Source: Pelomonas baiyunensis (GTDB lineage: Bacteria; Pseudomonadota; Gammaproteobacteria; Burkholderiales; Burkholderiaceae_C). From it: DNA of 64,000 bases. The translations under genes and the position numbers were made by a program. The stretch spans positions 175,247 through 239,246 of the forward strand of contig NZ_JBIGIB010000007.1 of NCBI RefSeq assembly GCF_043555935.1, given 5' to 3'. The notes under the pieces are model-generated. The model worked only from the letters and a program-made list of their open reading frames with translations. It was not told where the DNA came from and searched no databases. Of this stretch, positions 1 through 9,451 are shown in pieces. Every line of letters starts with the position of its first letter. Position 1 is the stretch's first letter.

Positions 1-563
1 CCCGCCGACTGGTAATACAGGTAGAGCAGCGCGATCAGCATCAGCAGCGAACCAGCCAGCGTGTACAGGAAGAACTTGAACGCGGCGTACACCCGGTTCG
101 GACCACCCCAGACACCGATGATGATGTACATCGGGATCAGGGTCGCCTCGAAGAACACGTAGAACAGCATGCCGTCCAGCGCGCTGAAGACACCGACCAT
201 GAGGCCCGACAGAATCAGGAACGCACCCATGTACTGGTTCACGCGCGTCTCGATCACCTCCCATGCGGAAATGACCACGATGACGGTGATGAACGCCGTC
301 AACGGCACGAACCACATCGAGATGCCATCCACGCCAAGGTGGTAGCGGATGTTGAAACGCTCAATCCAGGCTTGGTTTTCCACGAACTGCATCGCAGCGG
401 TCGTGGTGTCGAAACCGGTGATGAGGGGCAGCGTGACGAGGAAGCTCGCCACCGCAGCCGTCAGGGCCATCCATCGAACGGAACCCGCCTGTTCGTCACG
501 TCCCAACGCCAACAGCAAAGCGCCGCAAACGATGGGCAGAAAAATCGCAAGACTCAGCAACAT
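1..563 (-). CDS. nuoM: NADH-quinone oxidoreductase subunit M, 5' part only
   Basis: Antiporter-like membrane subunit of complex I, contributing to proton pumping in the inner membrane. Only the first 187 codons are in the window; the gene runs off the left edge with no stop. The ATG at 563 begins MLLSLAIFLPIVCGALLL, a typical first membrane helix. Further hydrophobic segments and the conserved stretch containing FFEATLIPMYIIIG are visible. It lies 20 bases after the nuoL stop on the same strand, the usual nuoL-nuoM order; nuoN would be expected further left but is outside the window. Identity is secure from sequence and context. Confidence 0.96.
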   Translation of the reverse strand, partial: MLLSLAIFLPIVCGALLLALGRDEQAGSVRWMALTAAVASFLVTLPLITGFDTTTAAMQFVENQAWIERFNIRYHLGVDGISMWFVPLTAFITVIVVISAWEVIETRVNQYMGAFLILSGLMVGVFSALDGMLFYVFFEATLIPMYIIIGVWGGPNRVYAAFKFFLYTLAGSLLMLIALLYLYYQSA

Positions 564-583
564 TCTTGTTCTCCGCCTCTCGA

Positions 584-2623
584 TCAGAACCCGAACAGGG
601 CGCTGAACTGGGGCTTGATGTAGGGCCAGAGCTGCCAGGTCATCAGACCAGTCACACCAAGGATCATGACTAGGGCGTACCAGTACAAGTAACCCGTCTG
701 GATTCGACGAATCAAGCCGGCCACGCCTCCGATGGTCTTGGCCGAGCCGTTGATCACGAGACCGTCGATCAACGCACCGTCACCAGCCTTCCACAAGCCG
801 ACACCGAGGCCACGCGCGAGGCGAGCCAGCACGTTCTCGTTGAACCAGTCCATGAAGTACTTGTTCTCGAGGATGACGATGACCGGGCGCAACACCTTGG
901 CCAGCGTCGCAGGGATGCTGGGTGCCACCATGTAGAACACATACGCCGTCACCACGCCGGACAGTGCAAGCCAGAACGGCAGCGTCGACAGGCCGTGCAA
1001 GGCCATGGCCGCAGCACCATGGAACTCATGAGCCAGTTCCTCCATCGCCGGATGGGCGTGGAGATTGACCACGATCGCATCCTTGAAGAAGTCTCCGAAC
1101 AGCATCGGCTGAATGGCCAGGAAACCGATCACGACGGACGGAATGGCCAGCAGCACCAGTGGCACGGTGACCACCCAGGGCGACTCATGCGGCGTGTGGT
1201 CATGCCCGTGGCCATGGTCGTCGTGGTGATCGTGCTCACCCGGGAAAGGCTTGTGGTGGAAATGTTCCTTGCCGTGGAAGACCAGGAAATACATCCGGAA
1301 CGAGTAGAAGGCCGTCACAAACACGCCGGCGATGACGGCGAAATACGCGAAACCGGCGCCCGGCAAGTGGCTGGCGTGCACGGCCTCGATGATCGAGTCC
1401 TTCGAGTAGAAGCCCGAGAACAGCGGCGTGCCGATCAGGGCCAGCGACCCCAGCAATGACGTGATCCAGGTGATGGGCATGTACTTGCGCAGGCCGCCCA
1501 TGTTGCGGATGTCCTGGTCATGGTGCATGCCCATGATGACCGAGCCCGCGCCGAGGAACAGCAGCGCCTTGAAGAACGCGTGGGTCATCAGGTGGAACAC
1601 CGCGACCGAGTACGCCGACGCACCGAGCGCCACCGTCATGTAGCCCAGTTGGGACAGCGTGGAGTAGGCCACCACACGCTTGATGTCGTTCTGGATGATG
1701 CCCAGGAAGCCCATGAACAGCGCCGTGATCGAGCCGATGACCATCACGAAATTCAGAGCTGTGTCGGTCAGTTCGAACAGCGGCGACATGCGCGCCACCA
1801 TGAAGATGCCCGCCGTCACCATGGTCGCAGCGTGGATCAGCGCGGAAATTGGCGTCGGACCTTCCATCGAGTCGGGCAGCCAGACGTGCAGCGGAAACTG
1901 CGCGCTCTTGCCCATCGCACCGATGAACAAGCAGATGCAAGCCACCGTCAACAAGGCCCAGTCAGTGCCCGGGAACAGCAACTGCGCCAGCGCATCCTTC
2001 TTCGCGAAGGTTTCGACGTAGTTCAGCGAACCGCCATAGGCAACCAACAGACCAATGCCCAGGATGAAGCCGAAGTCGCCGACGCGGTTCACCAGGAACG
2101 CCTTCATGTTGGCGAAGATGGCGCTCTGCTTCTTGTACCAGAAGCCGATCAGCAGGTAAGACACCAGTCCGACCGCTTCCCAGCCGAAGAACAGCTGGAG
2201 CATGTTGTTGCTCATGACGAGCATCAGCATGCTGAATGTGAACAGCGAGATGTACGAGAAGAAGCGCTGGTAGCCGTCGTCTTCTTCCATGTAGCCGATG
2301 GTGTAGATGTGCACCATCAGCGACACGAAGGTCACGACGCACATCATCATGGCCGTCAGACCGTCAACGAGGAAGCCGACCTCCATCTTCAACGGGCCGA
2401 GCACCATCCATTCATAGATGGTGGCGTTGAACCGGGCACCGTCGACAGCAACGCTGTAGAGCGTCATCGCCGAGATGATGAAAGCCACGAGCACGCCAAG
2501 GATGGTCACCATGTGCGATGCACGGCGCCCAATCGTGCGGCCGAAGAAACCGGCTGAGATCGCGCCTGCGAGCGGCGCCAGGGGCACCGTCAGCAGCAGG
2601 TTCTGGGAAAGTTGTGCAGACAT
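584..2623 (-). CDS. nuoL: NADH-quinone oxidoreductase subunit L
   Basis: Largest antiporter-like subunit of complex I; its C-terminal lateral helix runs along the membrane arm. The product is 679 residues with many membrane helices spread over its length, and it carries the conserved core around GPTPISALIHAATMVTAG and the FFGWEAVGL motif. Between two membrane segments, near residues 450-480, there is an unusually His/Asp-rich loop that contains HDHHDDHGHGHDH. The start at 2623 (MSAQLSQNL) is the first good ATG after nuoK, 25 bases away. It sits between nuoK and nuoM in the standard complex I order. Confidence 0.98.
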   Translation of the reverse strand: MSAQLSQNLLLTVPLAPLAGAISAGFFGRTIGRRASHMVTILGVLVAFIISAMTLYSVAVDGARFNATIYEWMVLGPLKMEVGFLVDGLTAMMMCVVTFVSLMVHIYTIGYMEEDDGYQRFFSYISLFTFSMLMLVMSNNMLQLFFGWEAVGLVSYLLIGFWYKKQSAIFANMKAFLVNRVGDFGFILGIGLLVAYGGSLNYVETFAKKDALAQLLFPGTDWALLTVACICLFIGAMGKSAQFPLHVWLPDSMEGPTPISALIHAATMVTAGIFMVARMSPLFELTDTALNFVMVIGSITALFMGFLGIIQNDIKRVVAYSTLSQLGYMTVALGASAYSVAVFHLMTHAFFKALLFLGAGSVIMGMHHDQDIRNMGGLRKYMPITWITSLLGSLALIGTPLFSGFYSKDSIIEAVHASHLPGAGFAYFAVIAGVFVTAFYSFRMYFLVFHGKEHFHHKPFPGEHDHHDDHGHGHDHTPHESPWVVTVPLVLLAIPSVVIGFLAIQPMLFGDFFKDAIVVNLHAHPAMEELAHEFHGAAAMALHGLSTLPFWLALSGVVTAYVFYMVAPSIPATLAKVLRPVIVILENKYFMDWFNENVLARLARGLGVGLWKAGDGALIDGLVINGSAKTIGGVAGLIRRIQTGYLYWYALVMILGVTGLMTWQLWPYIKPQFSALFGF

Positions 2624-2648
2624 CTTGTTCGCCTGTGTCCTTGTACGG

Positions 2649-2969
2649 TCAGCCCTTGAGCGCGTCGAGTTCCTGGACGTTGATGCTGGCGCGGTTGCGG
2701 AACAGCACGACGAGGATGGCCAGGCCGATGGCCGATTCGGCCGCTGCGACGGTCAGGATGAAGAACACGAAGACCTGGCCGCCCATGTCGCCCAGGTAGT
2801 GCGAGAAGGCGACGAAGTTCAGGTTGACGGCCAACAACATCAGCTCGATGGCCATCAGCAGCACGATCAGGTTCTTGCGGTTCAGGAAGATGCCGATCAC
2901 CGACAGCGCGAACAGCATCGCGCCGAGCGTGAGGAAGTGGCCCAGGGTCAGTCCAGCGGCGCCGATCAT
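2649..2969 (-). CDS. nuoK: NADH-quinone oxidoreductase subunit K
   Basis: Small membrane subunit of complex I (MrpC-like), 106 residues with three predicted helices. Two buried glutamates used for proton transfer in this family are present, in MAIELMLLAVNLNFVAFS and in the AAAESAIGLAILV segment. The start ATG at 2969 overlaps the nuoJ stop by 4 bases (ATGA), which suggests translational coupling. Length and order match the family. Confidence 0.98.
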   Translation of the reverse strand: MIGAAGLTLGHFLTLGAMLFALSVIGIFLNRKNLIVLLMAIELMLLAVNLNFVAFSHYLGDMGGQVFVFFILTVAAAESAIGLAILVVLFRNRASINVQELDALKG

Positions 2970-3595
2970 GCCTGGCCTCCTTCGGTGGGTGCAGCGGGCG
3001 CAACAGTCGGCGCCATCTTGACGATCTTCAGGCGATCCGCCTTCGTGACCTTGACCTGCTCAGACGCATCCATGGCACGCGAGTCCTTGCGGCGACGCAG
3101 GGTCAGTGCAATGGCGGCCACGATGGCCACCAGCAGCAGCACAGCCGCAATCTGAAGCGGGTACAGGTAGCTCGTATAGATCTCGATGCCGAGCAGCTTG
3201 GTGTTGCCCTGACTAATCTGGGCGGCCGTGGCCACCGGGGCGTCAGACAACTGGAAGCCGCCCATCAGCACGATGCCCATCTCGAAGGCGATCAGCGCGC
3301 CGATGACGGCCGCCACTGGCAGATGCTTCCAGAAACCCTCACGCATGCTGTCGGTGTTCAAGTCGAGCATCATCACGACGAACAGGAACAGGACCATGAC
3401 GGCGCCGATGTAGACCAGCACCAGGGCGATGGCCAGGAACTCGGCCTTGAGCAGCATCCAGATGCAGGAGGCCGTGAAGAACGACAGGATCAGGAAGAGC
3501 GCGGCATGCACGGTGCTACGCGCCGTAATGACACGGAACGACGACACCAGCAGGATGCCGGAGAAGACGTAGAACAGGATGGTCGTGATGTCCAT
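2966..3595 (-). CDS. nuoJ: NADH-quinone oxidoreductase subunit J
   Basis: Membrane subunit of complex I. The product is about 209 residues with five hydrophobic segments followed by a charged C-terminal tail rich in Lys and Arg and ending in an Ala/Pro-rich stretch. I placed the start at the ATG at 3595 (MDITTILFYVFSG), which begins directly with the first helix; a longer in-frame reading from 3634 would add 13 residues without family support. The gene lies 53 bases after nuoI and overlaps nuoK by 4 bases. Confidence 0.97.
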   Translation of the reverse strand: MDITTILFYVFSGILLVSSFRVITARSTVHAALFLILSFFTASCIWMLLKAEFLAIALVLVYIGAVMVLFLFVVMMLDLNTDSMREGFWKHLPVAAVIGALIAFEMGIVLMGGFQLSDAPVATAAQISQGNTKLLGIEIYTSYLYPLQIAAVLLLVAIVAAIALTLRRRKDSRAMDASEQVKVTKADRLKIVKMAPTVAPAAPTEGGQA

Positions 3596-3648
3596 GGGTA
3601 TCCAGGCCAGAGAGCCGGACCGCCAGGGCGCCAAGGGCGCCTCAGCGA

Positions 3649-4134
3649 TCAGCGGTACTTGGCGTCGGCCTCCTTCTGGGCTGCGATCTGGGGTTCGTAC
3701 TTGTCACCGACCGCCAGCAGCATGTCCTTCGTGAAGTACAGGTCACCACGCTTCTCGCCGTGGTATTCGAAGATATTCGTTTCGACGATGGAGTCCACCG
3801 GGCAGCTTTCCTCACAGAAGCCGCAGAAGATGCACTTGGTCAGGTCGATGTCGTAACGCGTCGTGCGGCGACTGCCGTCGGCGCGGACGTCGCTCTCGAT
3901 GGTGATGGCCATCGCCGGGCACACGGCCTCGCACAGCTTGCAGGCGATGCAGCGTTCTTCACCGTTTTCGTAGCGGCGCAGCGCATGCAAGCCGCGGAAG
4001 CGCGGCGACAGCGGCGTCTTCTCTTCCGGGAACTGAACGGTGATGTTGCGCGACAGGAAATGCCGACCCGTCAGGGCCATGCCCTTGAAGAGCTCGGTGA
4101 GCAGGAAGCTCTTGGCGAAATCTTTGATGGACAT
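3649..4134 (-). CDS. nuoI: NADH-quinone oxidoreductase subunit I, 2x[4Fe-4S]
   Basis: Peripheral-arm subunit of complex I that carries clusters N6a and N6b, passing electrons from NuoG to NuoB. The 161-residue product has two ferredoxin motifs: Cys62, Cys65, Cys68, Cys72 (CIACKLCEAVCP) and Cys101, Cys104, Cys107, Cys111 (CIFCGFCEESCP). The start is the ATG at 4134 (MSIKDFAKSF); an upstream in-frame extension to 4182 runs into nuoH and is not supported. The nuoH stop lies only 4 bases upstream. Confidence 0.98.
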   Translation of the reverse strand: MSIKDFAKSFLLTELFKGMALTGRHFLSRNITVQFPEEKTPLSPRFRGLHALRRYENGEERCIACKLCEAVCPAMAITIESDVRADGSRRTTRYDIDLTKCIFCGFCEESCPVDSIVETNIFEYHGEKRGDLYFTKDMLLAVGDKYEPQIAAQKEADAKYR

Positions 4135-4138
4135 CCGC

Positions 4139-5236
4139 TTACTTCCAGATGTTGAAGGGGGTCTGCATCCACAGGCCGACAACGACCAGCCAGACCAGGG
4201 TCACGGGGATGAAGATCTTCCAGCCCAGACGCATGATTTGGTCGTAGCGGAAGCGCGGGAACGTGGCCCGCACCCACAGGAACATGGTGACCACGAAGAA
4301 GGTCTTGGCGAACAGCCAGAACCAGTTCCAGAACGCCATCGTGTTCTGGATGAACTGCGGCGTGTCCATGCCCAGCAGGCTCCAGGAAATCGGCGCGCTC
4401 CAGCCACCCAGGAACATGACGACGGCCAAGGCCGACACCAGGATCATGTTGGCGTACTCGGCGAGGAAGAACATCGCGAACGACATGCCCGAGTACTCGA
4501 TCATGTGACCGGCCACGATCTCGGATTCGCCTTCGACCACGTCGAACGGGTGGCGATTGGTTTCGGCCAGGCCCGAGATGAAATAGACGATGAAGATGGG
4601 CAGCAACGGGAGCCAGTTCCACGACAGGAAGTTCAAGCCCATCGTGGCGAACGTGCCCTTTTCCTGCACTTGGACGATGGTCGTCATGTTCAGGCTACCG
4701 GTCACCATCAACACGATGACCAGCGCGAAGCCCATGGCGATCTCATACGACACCATCTGAGCCGATGCGCGAAGCGCGCCCAAGAAGGCGTACTTCGAGT
4801 TGGACGCCCAACCGGCAATGATGACCCCGTAGACCTCGAGCGAGGTGATCGCCATCAGGAACAACAGCCCAGCGTTCACGTTGGCCACCGCGGCATCCGG
4901 GCCGAACGGCACCACGGCCCAGGCGGCCAGCGCCGGCATGATGGTCATGACGGGACCGAGGAAGAACAGACCCTTGTTTGCCGCGGTCGGCTTGATGATC
5001 TCCTTGAAGATCAGCTTGACCGCGTCAGCGATCGGGGTCAGCAGGCCGTAGGGGCCGACGCGATTCGGACCCGGGCGGATCTGCGACCAGCCAATGGCCT
5101 TGCGCTCCCACAGCGTGAGGTAAGCGACGCAGATCATCAGCGGTGCAACCACCGCGATGATCTTCAGCAGGCTCCAGACCAGGGGCCACAGGCCACCCAG
5201 CAGCGAAGCGCCGTTCTGGTAGAGGGACTCGATCAT
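4139..5236 (-). CDS. nuoH: NADH-quinone oxidoreductase subunit H
   Basis: Membrane subunit of complex I that forms much of the quinone chamber at the junction of the two arms. The 365-residue product has about eight membrane helices. It shows the family signatures LWERKAIGWSQIRPGPNRVGP, near residue 70, and the acidic loop that includes ETNRHPFDVVEGESEIVAG. It sits between nuoG (14 bases upstream) and nuoI (4 bases downstream). Start at 5236 (MIESLYQNGASLL). Confidence 0.98.
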   Translation of the reverse strand: MIESLYQNGASLLGGLWPLVWSLLKIIAVVAPLMICVAYLTLWERKAIGWSQIRPGPNRVGPYGLLTPIADAVKLIFKEIIKPTAANKGLFFLGPVMTIMPALAAWAVVPFGPDAAVANVNAGLLFLMAITSLEVYGVIIAGWASNSKYAFLGALRASAQMVSYEIAMGFALVIVLMVTGSLNMTTIVQVQEKGTFATMGLNFLSWNWLPLLPIFIVYFISGLAETNRHPFDVVEGESEIVAGHMIEYSGMSFAMFFLAEYANMILVSALAVVMFLGGWSAPISWSLLGMDTPQFIQNTMAFWNWFWLFAKTFFVVTMFLWVRATFPRFRYDQIMRLGWKIFIPVTLVWLVVVGLWMQTPFNIWK

Positions 5237-5250
5237 GTTCTGAAACTCCC

Positions 5251-7557
5251 TCAGACCTTGCTGACGCTCACGGTGCCAAACACGGCACCCAGCGCGGCGG
5301 TTTGCGGCAGACCGGCCGGCACGCGGGCCACGCCGTCAGGCAGGCCGGCTTCCAAGCGGGCGGGAAGTTGGGCGGCGCCACCGTCCTGAACGACGCGCAC
5401 CAGGTCGCCGTCAGACAGACCGAGTTGCTGCCACAGCGACTTCGGCAGGCCGACCGTCACGGCCTCGCGGCCGTCGGTCGTCAACTGCAGCGACGTCGAG
5501 TGGCGCACCAGCGCATCGGAGACGTAGATCGGCAGGTTGCCGAAGCGCTCCACGCCCGCCCCTCGCGCGCCGGCAACCGGTGCGGCCGTCGTGGCGTTGT
5601 TCAGGCGAGCGCTCAGGTCACCGGACAGGGCCTGTTCGCGGACCTGTTCGGAGCTGTCTTGGTTGAAGCCTTCGAGGCCGAGCAGGTTGCCGAGCACGCG
5701 CAGCACCTTCCAGGCCGGGCGGGTCTCGGCCAGCGGGCGCACCACCCCGACGAAGCTCTGCAGGCGGCCTTCCGCGTTGACGAAGCTGCCCGAGGTCTCG
5801 GTGAACGGCGCGATCGGCAACAGCACGTCGGCGTACTCGATGCCGGTCTTGAACGGGCTCAGCACAACGACCATCTCGGCGGCGTCCAGCGTCTTCGCGG
5901 CCGCTGCAGCGTTGGCCGAGTCGAGCACCGGGTCGGTGTTCAGCAGCACGACGGCCTTCAGGGCCGAGCCGTTCAGCATCTGGCCGGCGTTCAGGCCGCC
6001 GGAGACCGGCTGGGCCTTCACGAGTTGGGCGCCAACCGTGTTCGCGGCTTCGGTCAGATAACCGACGGTGGCACCGGTCTGCTGACCAATCCAGTTCGCC
6101 AGGGCCAGCAGGCTGGCCGCTTGAGGGTGCTCGGCTGCGGCGTTGCCAAGCAGGATGGCCTTGCTGGCACCTGAAGCCAGGCTCGTGGCGATCGCCTTGG
6201 CTTCATCCGTTGCGGTGCCAGCGAGCGGTGCGCCGACGCCAATCGCGGCCGCGACGTCCGCCAGCGTCTGCACCCAGGCCGACGGAGCGGCCGAGATGCC
6301 GGCGCCGAGCGGCATCAGCCAGTCGTCGTTGTTGACGCCCACGCGGTGCACAGCGGCGCCGCGGCGGGCGGCGAAGCGCAGCCGGGCGGCGAACAGCGGG
6401 TGGTCCTTTCGCAGGTTGGAGCCGATCACCAGCGCACGGTCCAGTTCGGACAACTTGGCAATCGGCAAGCCAAGCCAGCGGGCCTCGCCGGCGGCCGCCG
6501 CATTGCCGAAGTCGCTGTGGCGCAGGCGGTGGTCGATGTTGTCGCTGCCCAGGCCGCGCACGATGGCGCTCAGCAGGTGCAGCTCCTCGACGGTGCTGTG
6601 GGCCGAGCCTAGAGCGCCGATGGCCGCCGCGCCGTGGTCACGCTTGATGGACTTCAGGCCGTTGGCCACGTACTCGAGCGCCGTCGTCCAGTCGACCTGC
6701 TTCCAGGCGCCGCCCTGCTTGATCATCGGGGCGGTGAGGCGGGCGTCGCTGTTCAGCGCTTCGTAGCTGAAGCGGTCGCGGTCAGCGATCCAGCACTCGT
6801 TCACATCGTCGTTCTCGAGCGGCACGACGCGCATGACTTGGTGGTTCTTCACCTGCACCACGAGGTTCGCCCCCGTCGAATCGTGCGGGCTCACGCTCTT
6901 GCGGCGCGACAGTTCCCACGTACGGGCGCTGTAGCGGAACGGCTTGCTGGTGAGCGCGCCGACGGGGCAGATGTCGATCATGTTGCCCGACAGCTCCGAA
7001 TCGACCGTGCGGCCGACGAAGGTCTGGATCTCGCTGTGCTCGCCGCGGTGGGCCATGCCCAGCTCCATGACGCCGGCGATCTCCTGGCCGAAGCGCACGC
7101 AGCGGGTGCAGTGGATGCAGCGGCTCATCTCTTCCATCGAGATCAGCGGGCCGACGTTCTTGTGGAAGACGACGCGCTTTTCTTCGGTGTAGCGGCTCTT
7201 GCTGGCGCCGTAGCCCACGGCCAAGTCTTGCAGCTGGCACTCACCACCCTGGTCGCAGATCGGGCAATCCAGCGGGTGGTTGATCAGCAGGAACTCCATG
7301 ACACCCTGCTGGGCCTTGATCGCCTTGTCACTCTTGGTGCGGACGATCATGCCCTGCGTCACGGGGGTGGCGCAGGCAGGCATGGGCTTCGGAGCCTTCT
7401 CCACATCCACCAAGCACATGCGGCAGTTGGCCGCGATGCTCAGCTTCTTGTGGTAGCAGAAGTGCGGGATGTAGGTGCCAGCCTTCTCGGCGGCATGCAT
7501 GACCATGCTGCCTTCCTGGACCGAGACCTTCTGACCGTCGAGTTCGATTTCAACCAT
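5251..7557 (-). CDS. nuoG: NADH-quinone oxidoreductase subunit G
   Basis: Large Fe-S subunit of the complex I electron-input module. The N-terminal ferredoxin-like part carries the [2Fe-2S] ligands in CYHKKLSIAANCRMC and a distant Cys in PMPACATPV. Then come the His/Cys [4Fe-4S] motif HPLDCPICDQGGEC and a third cluster motif CIHCTRC. The remainder is a degenerate molybdopterin-oxidoreductase-like domain, rich in Ala. The start chosen is the ATG at 7557 (MVEIELDGQKV), which begins with the first strand of the ferredoxin fold; this gives 768 residues. The reading from 7614 would overlap nuoF. Confidence 0.97.
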   Translation of the reverse strand: MVEIELDGQKVSVQEGSMVMHAAEKAGTYIPHFCYHKKLSIAANCRMCLVDVEKAPKPMPACATPVTQGMIVRTKSDKAIKAQQGVMEFLLINHPLDCPICDQGGECQLQDLAVGYGASKSRYTEEKRVVFHKNVGPLISMEEMSRCIHCTRCVRFGQEIAGVMELGMAHRGEHSEIQTFVGRTVDSELSGNMIDICPVGALTSKPFRYSARTWELSRRKSVSPHDSTGANLVVQVKNHQVMRVVPLENDDVNECWIADRDRFSYEALNSDARLTAPMIKQGGAWKQVDWTTALEYVANGLKSIKRDHGAAAIGALGSAHSTVEELHLLSAIVRGLGSDNIDHRLRHSDFGNAAAAGEARWLGLPIAKLSELDRALVIGSNLRKDHPLFAARLRFAARRGAAVHRVGVNNDDWLMPLGAGISAAPSAWVQTLADVAAAIGVGAPLAGTATDEAKAIATSLASGASKAILLGNAAAEHPQAASLLALANWIGQQTGATVGYLTEAANTVGAQLVKAQPVSGGLNAGQMLNGSALKAVVLLNTDPVLDSANAAAAAKTLDAAEMVVVLSPFKTGIEYADVLLPIAPFTETSGSFVNAEGRLQSFVGVVRPLAETRPAWKVLRVLGNLLGLEGFNQDSSEQVREQALSGDLSARLNNATTAAPVAGARGAGVERFGNLPIYVSDALVRHSTSLQLTTDGREAVTVGLPKSLWQQLGLSDGDLVRVVQDGGAAQLPARLEAGLPDGVARVPAGLPQTAALGAVFGTVSVSKV

Positions 7558-7579
7558 GATGGTGTTTCCCTTGGGCAGC

Positions 7580-8920
7580 TCAGGTCGGAGCCACCAGGGG
7601 CTTCTTGTGTTCAATCAGGTGCACGAACTCGTGCTTGAAGTGCTTGATCATGGCGCGCACGGGCATCGCAGCCGCGTCGCCCAACGCACAGATCGTGCGG
7701 CCCTGGATGTTGTCGGCCACCGAGTTGAGCAGGTCGATGTCTTCCGCGCGGCCTTCGCCGTGGTAGATGCGTTCCAGCACACGGTGCATCCAGCCCGTGC
7801 CTTCGCGGCACGGCGTGCACTGGCCGCAGGATTCATGGCTGTAGAAGTACGACAAGCGGAGCAAGCTCTGCACCATGCAACGGGAGTCGTCGATCACGAT
7901 CACGGCGCCCGACCCAAGCATGGAGCCGGCCTTGGCGATGGAGTCATAGTCCATCGTGCACTGCATCATGATCTCGGCCGGCAGCACCGGGGCGGACGAA
8001 CCGCCGGGAATGACGGCCTTGAGCTTGCGGCCCTTGCGCACGCCGCCGGCGAGCTCCAACAGTTTCTCGAAAGGCGTACCCAGCGGAATCTCGAAGTTGC
8101 CGGGCTTCTCGACGTCGCCGGACACCGAGAACAGCTTGGTGCCACCGTTGTTCGGCTTGCCGATCTCGAGGTAGGCCTGGCCGCCGTTGCGGATGATCCA
8201 GGGCACCGCCGCAAAGGTTTCGGTGTTGTTGATGGTGGTCGGCTTGCCATACAGGCCGAAGCTGGCTGGGAACGGCGGCTTGAAGCGCGGCTGGCCCTTC
8301 TTGCCCTCCAGCGATTCCAGCAGCGCGGTTTCCTCGCCGCAGATGTAGGCGCCGAAACCATGATGCGCATGCAGCTGGAAGCTGAAGGCGCTGCCCATGA
8401 TGTTGTTGCCGAGGTAGCCAGCGGCACGGGCTTCTTCCAGCGCGGCCTCGAAGCGCTCGTAGACCTCGAAGATCTCACCGTGGATGTAGTTGTAGCCGAC
8501 CGTGATGCCCATCGCGTAGGCAGCGATGGCCATGCCCTCGATGACCTGGTGCGGGTTGTGCATCAGGATCTCGCGGTCCTTGCACGTGCCAGGCTCGCCT
8601 TCGTCGCTGTTGCAGACGAGGTATTTCTGTCCGGGGAACTGGCGGGGCATGAAGCTCCACTTCAGGCCCGTCGGAAAGCCCGCACCGCCTCGGCCACGCA
8701 GGGCTGAAGTCTTGACCTCAGCGATGACCTGATCCGGCGTCAGACCTTCACCACCGTCTTTGCCGAGGATCTTGCGCAGGGCCGCGTAGCCGCCGCGGGC
8801 TTCATAGTCCTTGATCGACCAGTTCTTGCCGTTCAGATCCGCGTAAATCTGCGGACTGATGTGGCGACCGTGGAAGCAGGTCTCGGCGCCGGTGCTTTGG
8901 AATTTGGAGAGGTCCAGCAT
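7580..8920 (-). CDS. nuoF: NADH-quinone oxidoreductase subunit F, NADH- and FMN-binding
   Basis: Catalytic entry point of complex I: it oxidises NADH at FMN and passes electrons to cluster N3. The 446-residue product shows the nucleotide-binding glycine run GRGGAGFPTG, the second conserved motif GAYICGEETALLES, and the C-terminal [4Fe-4S] ligands in ESCGQCTPCREG with a later Cys in TICALGD. The start is the ATG at 8920 (MLDLSKFQSTG). nuoE lies 8 bases upstream and nuoG follows after 22 bases. Confidence 0.98.
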   Translation of the reverse strand: MLDLSKFQSTGAETCFHGRHISPQIYADLNGKNWSIKDYEARGGYAALRKILGKDGGEGLTPDQVIAEVKTSALRGRGGAGFPTGLKWSFMPRQFPGQKYLVCNSDEGEPGTCKDREILMHNPHQVIEGMAIAAYAMGITVGYNYIHGEIFEVYERFEAALEEARAAGYLGNNIMGSAFSFQLHAHHGFGAYICGEETALLESLEGKKGQPRFKPPFPASFGLYGKPTTINNTETFAAVPWIIRNGGQAYLEIGKPNNGGTKLFSVSGDVEKPGNFEIPLGTPFEKLLELAGGVRKGRKLKAVIPGGSSAPVLPAEIMMQCTMDYDSIAKAGSMLGSGAVIVIDDSRCMVQSLLRLSYFYSHESCGQCTPCREGTGWMHRVLERIYHGEGRAEDIDLLNSVADNIQGRTICALGDAAAMPVRAMIKHFKHEFVHLIEHKKPLVAPT

Positions 8921-8928
8921 CGTCTTCC

Positions 8929-9441
8929 TCAGGCCTTGGCGGCTTCTGCGCGCAGCGTGTCGACCAGCTCGTCCAGACGATCGTTCGTCATGAAGCTGCA
9001 CATCTGACGGTCGTTGACCAGCATCACCGGGGAGTCAGCGCAGGCGCCCAGGCACTCGCTCTTCTGGACCGTGAACAGGCCATCGGCCGTGGTGCCGCCT
9101 TGCTCGATGCCGAGCTTGCTGCACAGATGGTCCAGTGCCTTCTGGCCATCACGCAGTTGGCAGGGCAGGTTCGCGCAGACGTTCAGCTTGAACTTGCCCA
9201 GCTTGCGCTGGTTGTACATGTTGTAGAACGTGGTGACCTCGTACACGGCGATCGGCGCCATGCCAAGGTGTGCCGCGATCACGTCTTCCGCAGCGCGCGA
9301 AACGTAGCCCTCTTCTTGCTGGACGATGGCCAAGCAAGCCATGACCGCCGACTGGCGCAGCTCATAGGGGTATTTGGCGACCTCGCGGTCAAAGCGGGCG
9401 CGAGTCGCGTCGCTCAGGATGTAGTCAGTGCTGCTCGTCAT
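8929..9441 (-). CDS. nuoE: NADH-quinone oxidoreductase subunit E, [2Fe-2S]
   Basis: Thioredoxin-fold [2Fe-2S] subunit (cluster N1a) of the NADH dehydrogenase module, partner of NuoF. The product is 170 residues. Ligand Cys pairs are seen in CANLPCQ and CLGACADSP, the family spacing. The start is the ATG at 9441 (MTSSTDYILSDAT); the longer in-frame reading to 9513 would extend into nuoD. The gene lies 10 bases after the nuoD stop. Confidence 0.98.
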   Translation of the reverse strand: MTSSTDYILSDATRARFDREVAKYPYELRQSAVMACLAIVQQEEGYVSRAAEDVIAAHLGMAPIAVYEVTTFYNMYNQRKLGKFKLNVCANLPCQLRDGQKALDHLCSKLGIEQGGTTADGLFTVQKSECLGACADSPVMLVNDRQMCSFMTNDRLDELVDTLRAEAAKA

Positions 9442-9451
9442 CGCTTGCCTG

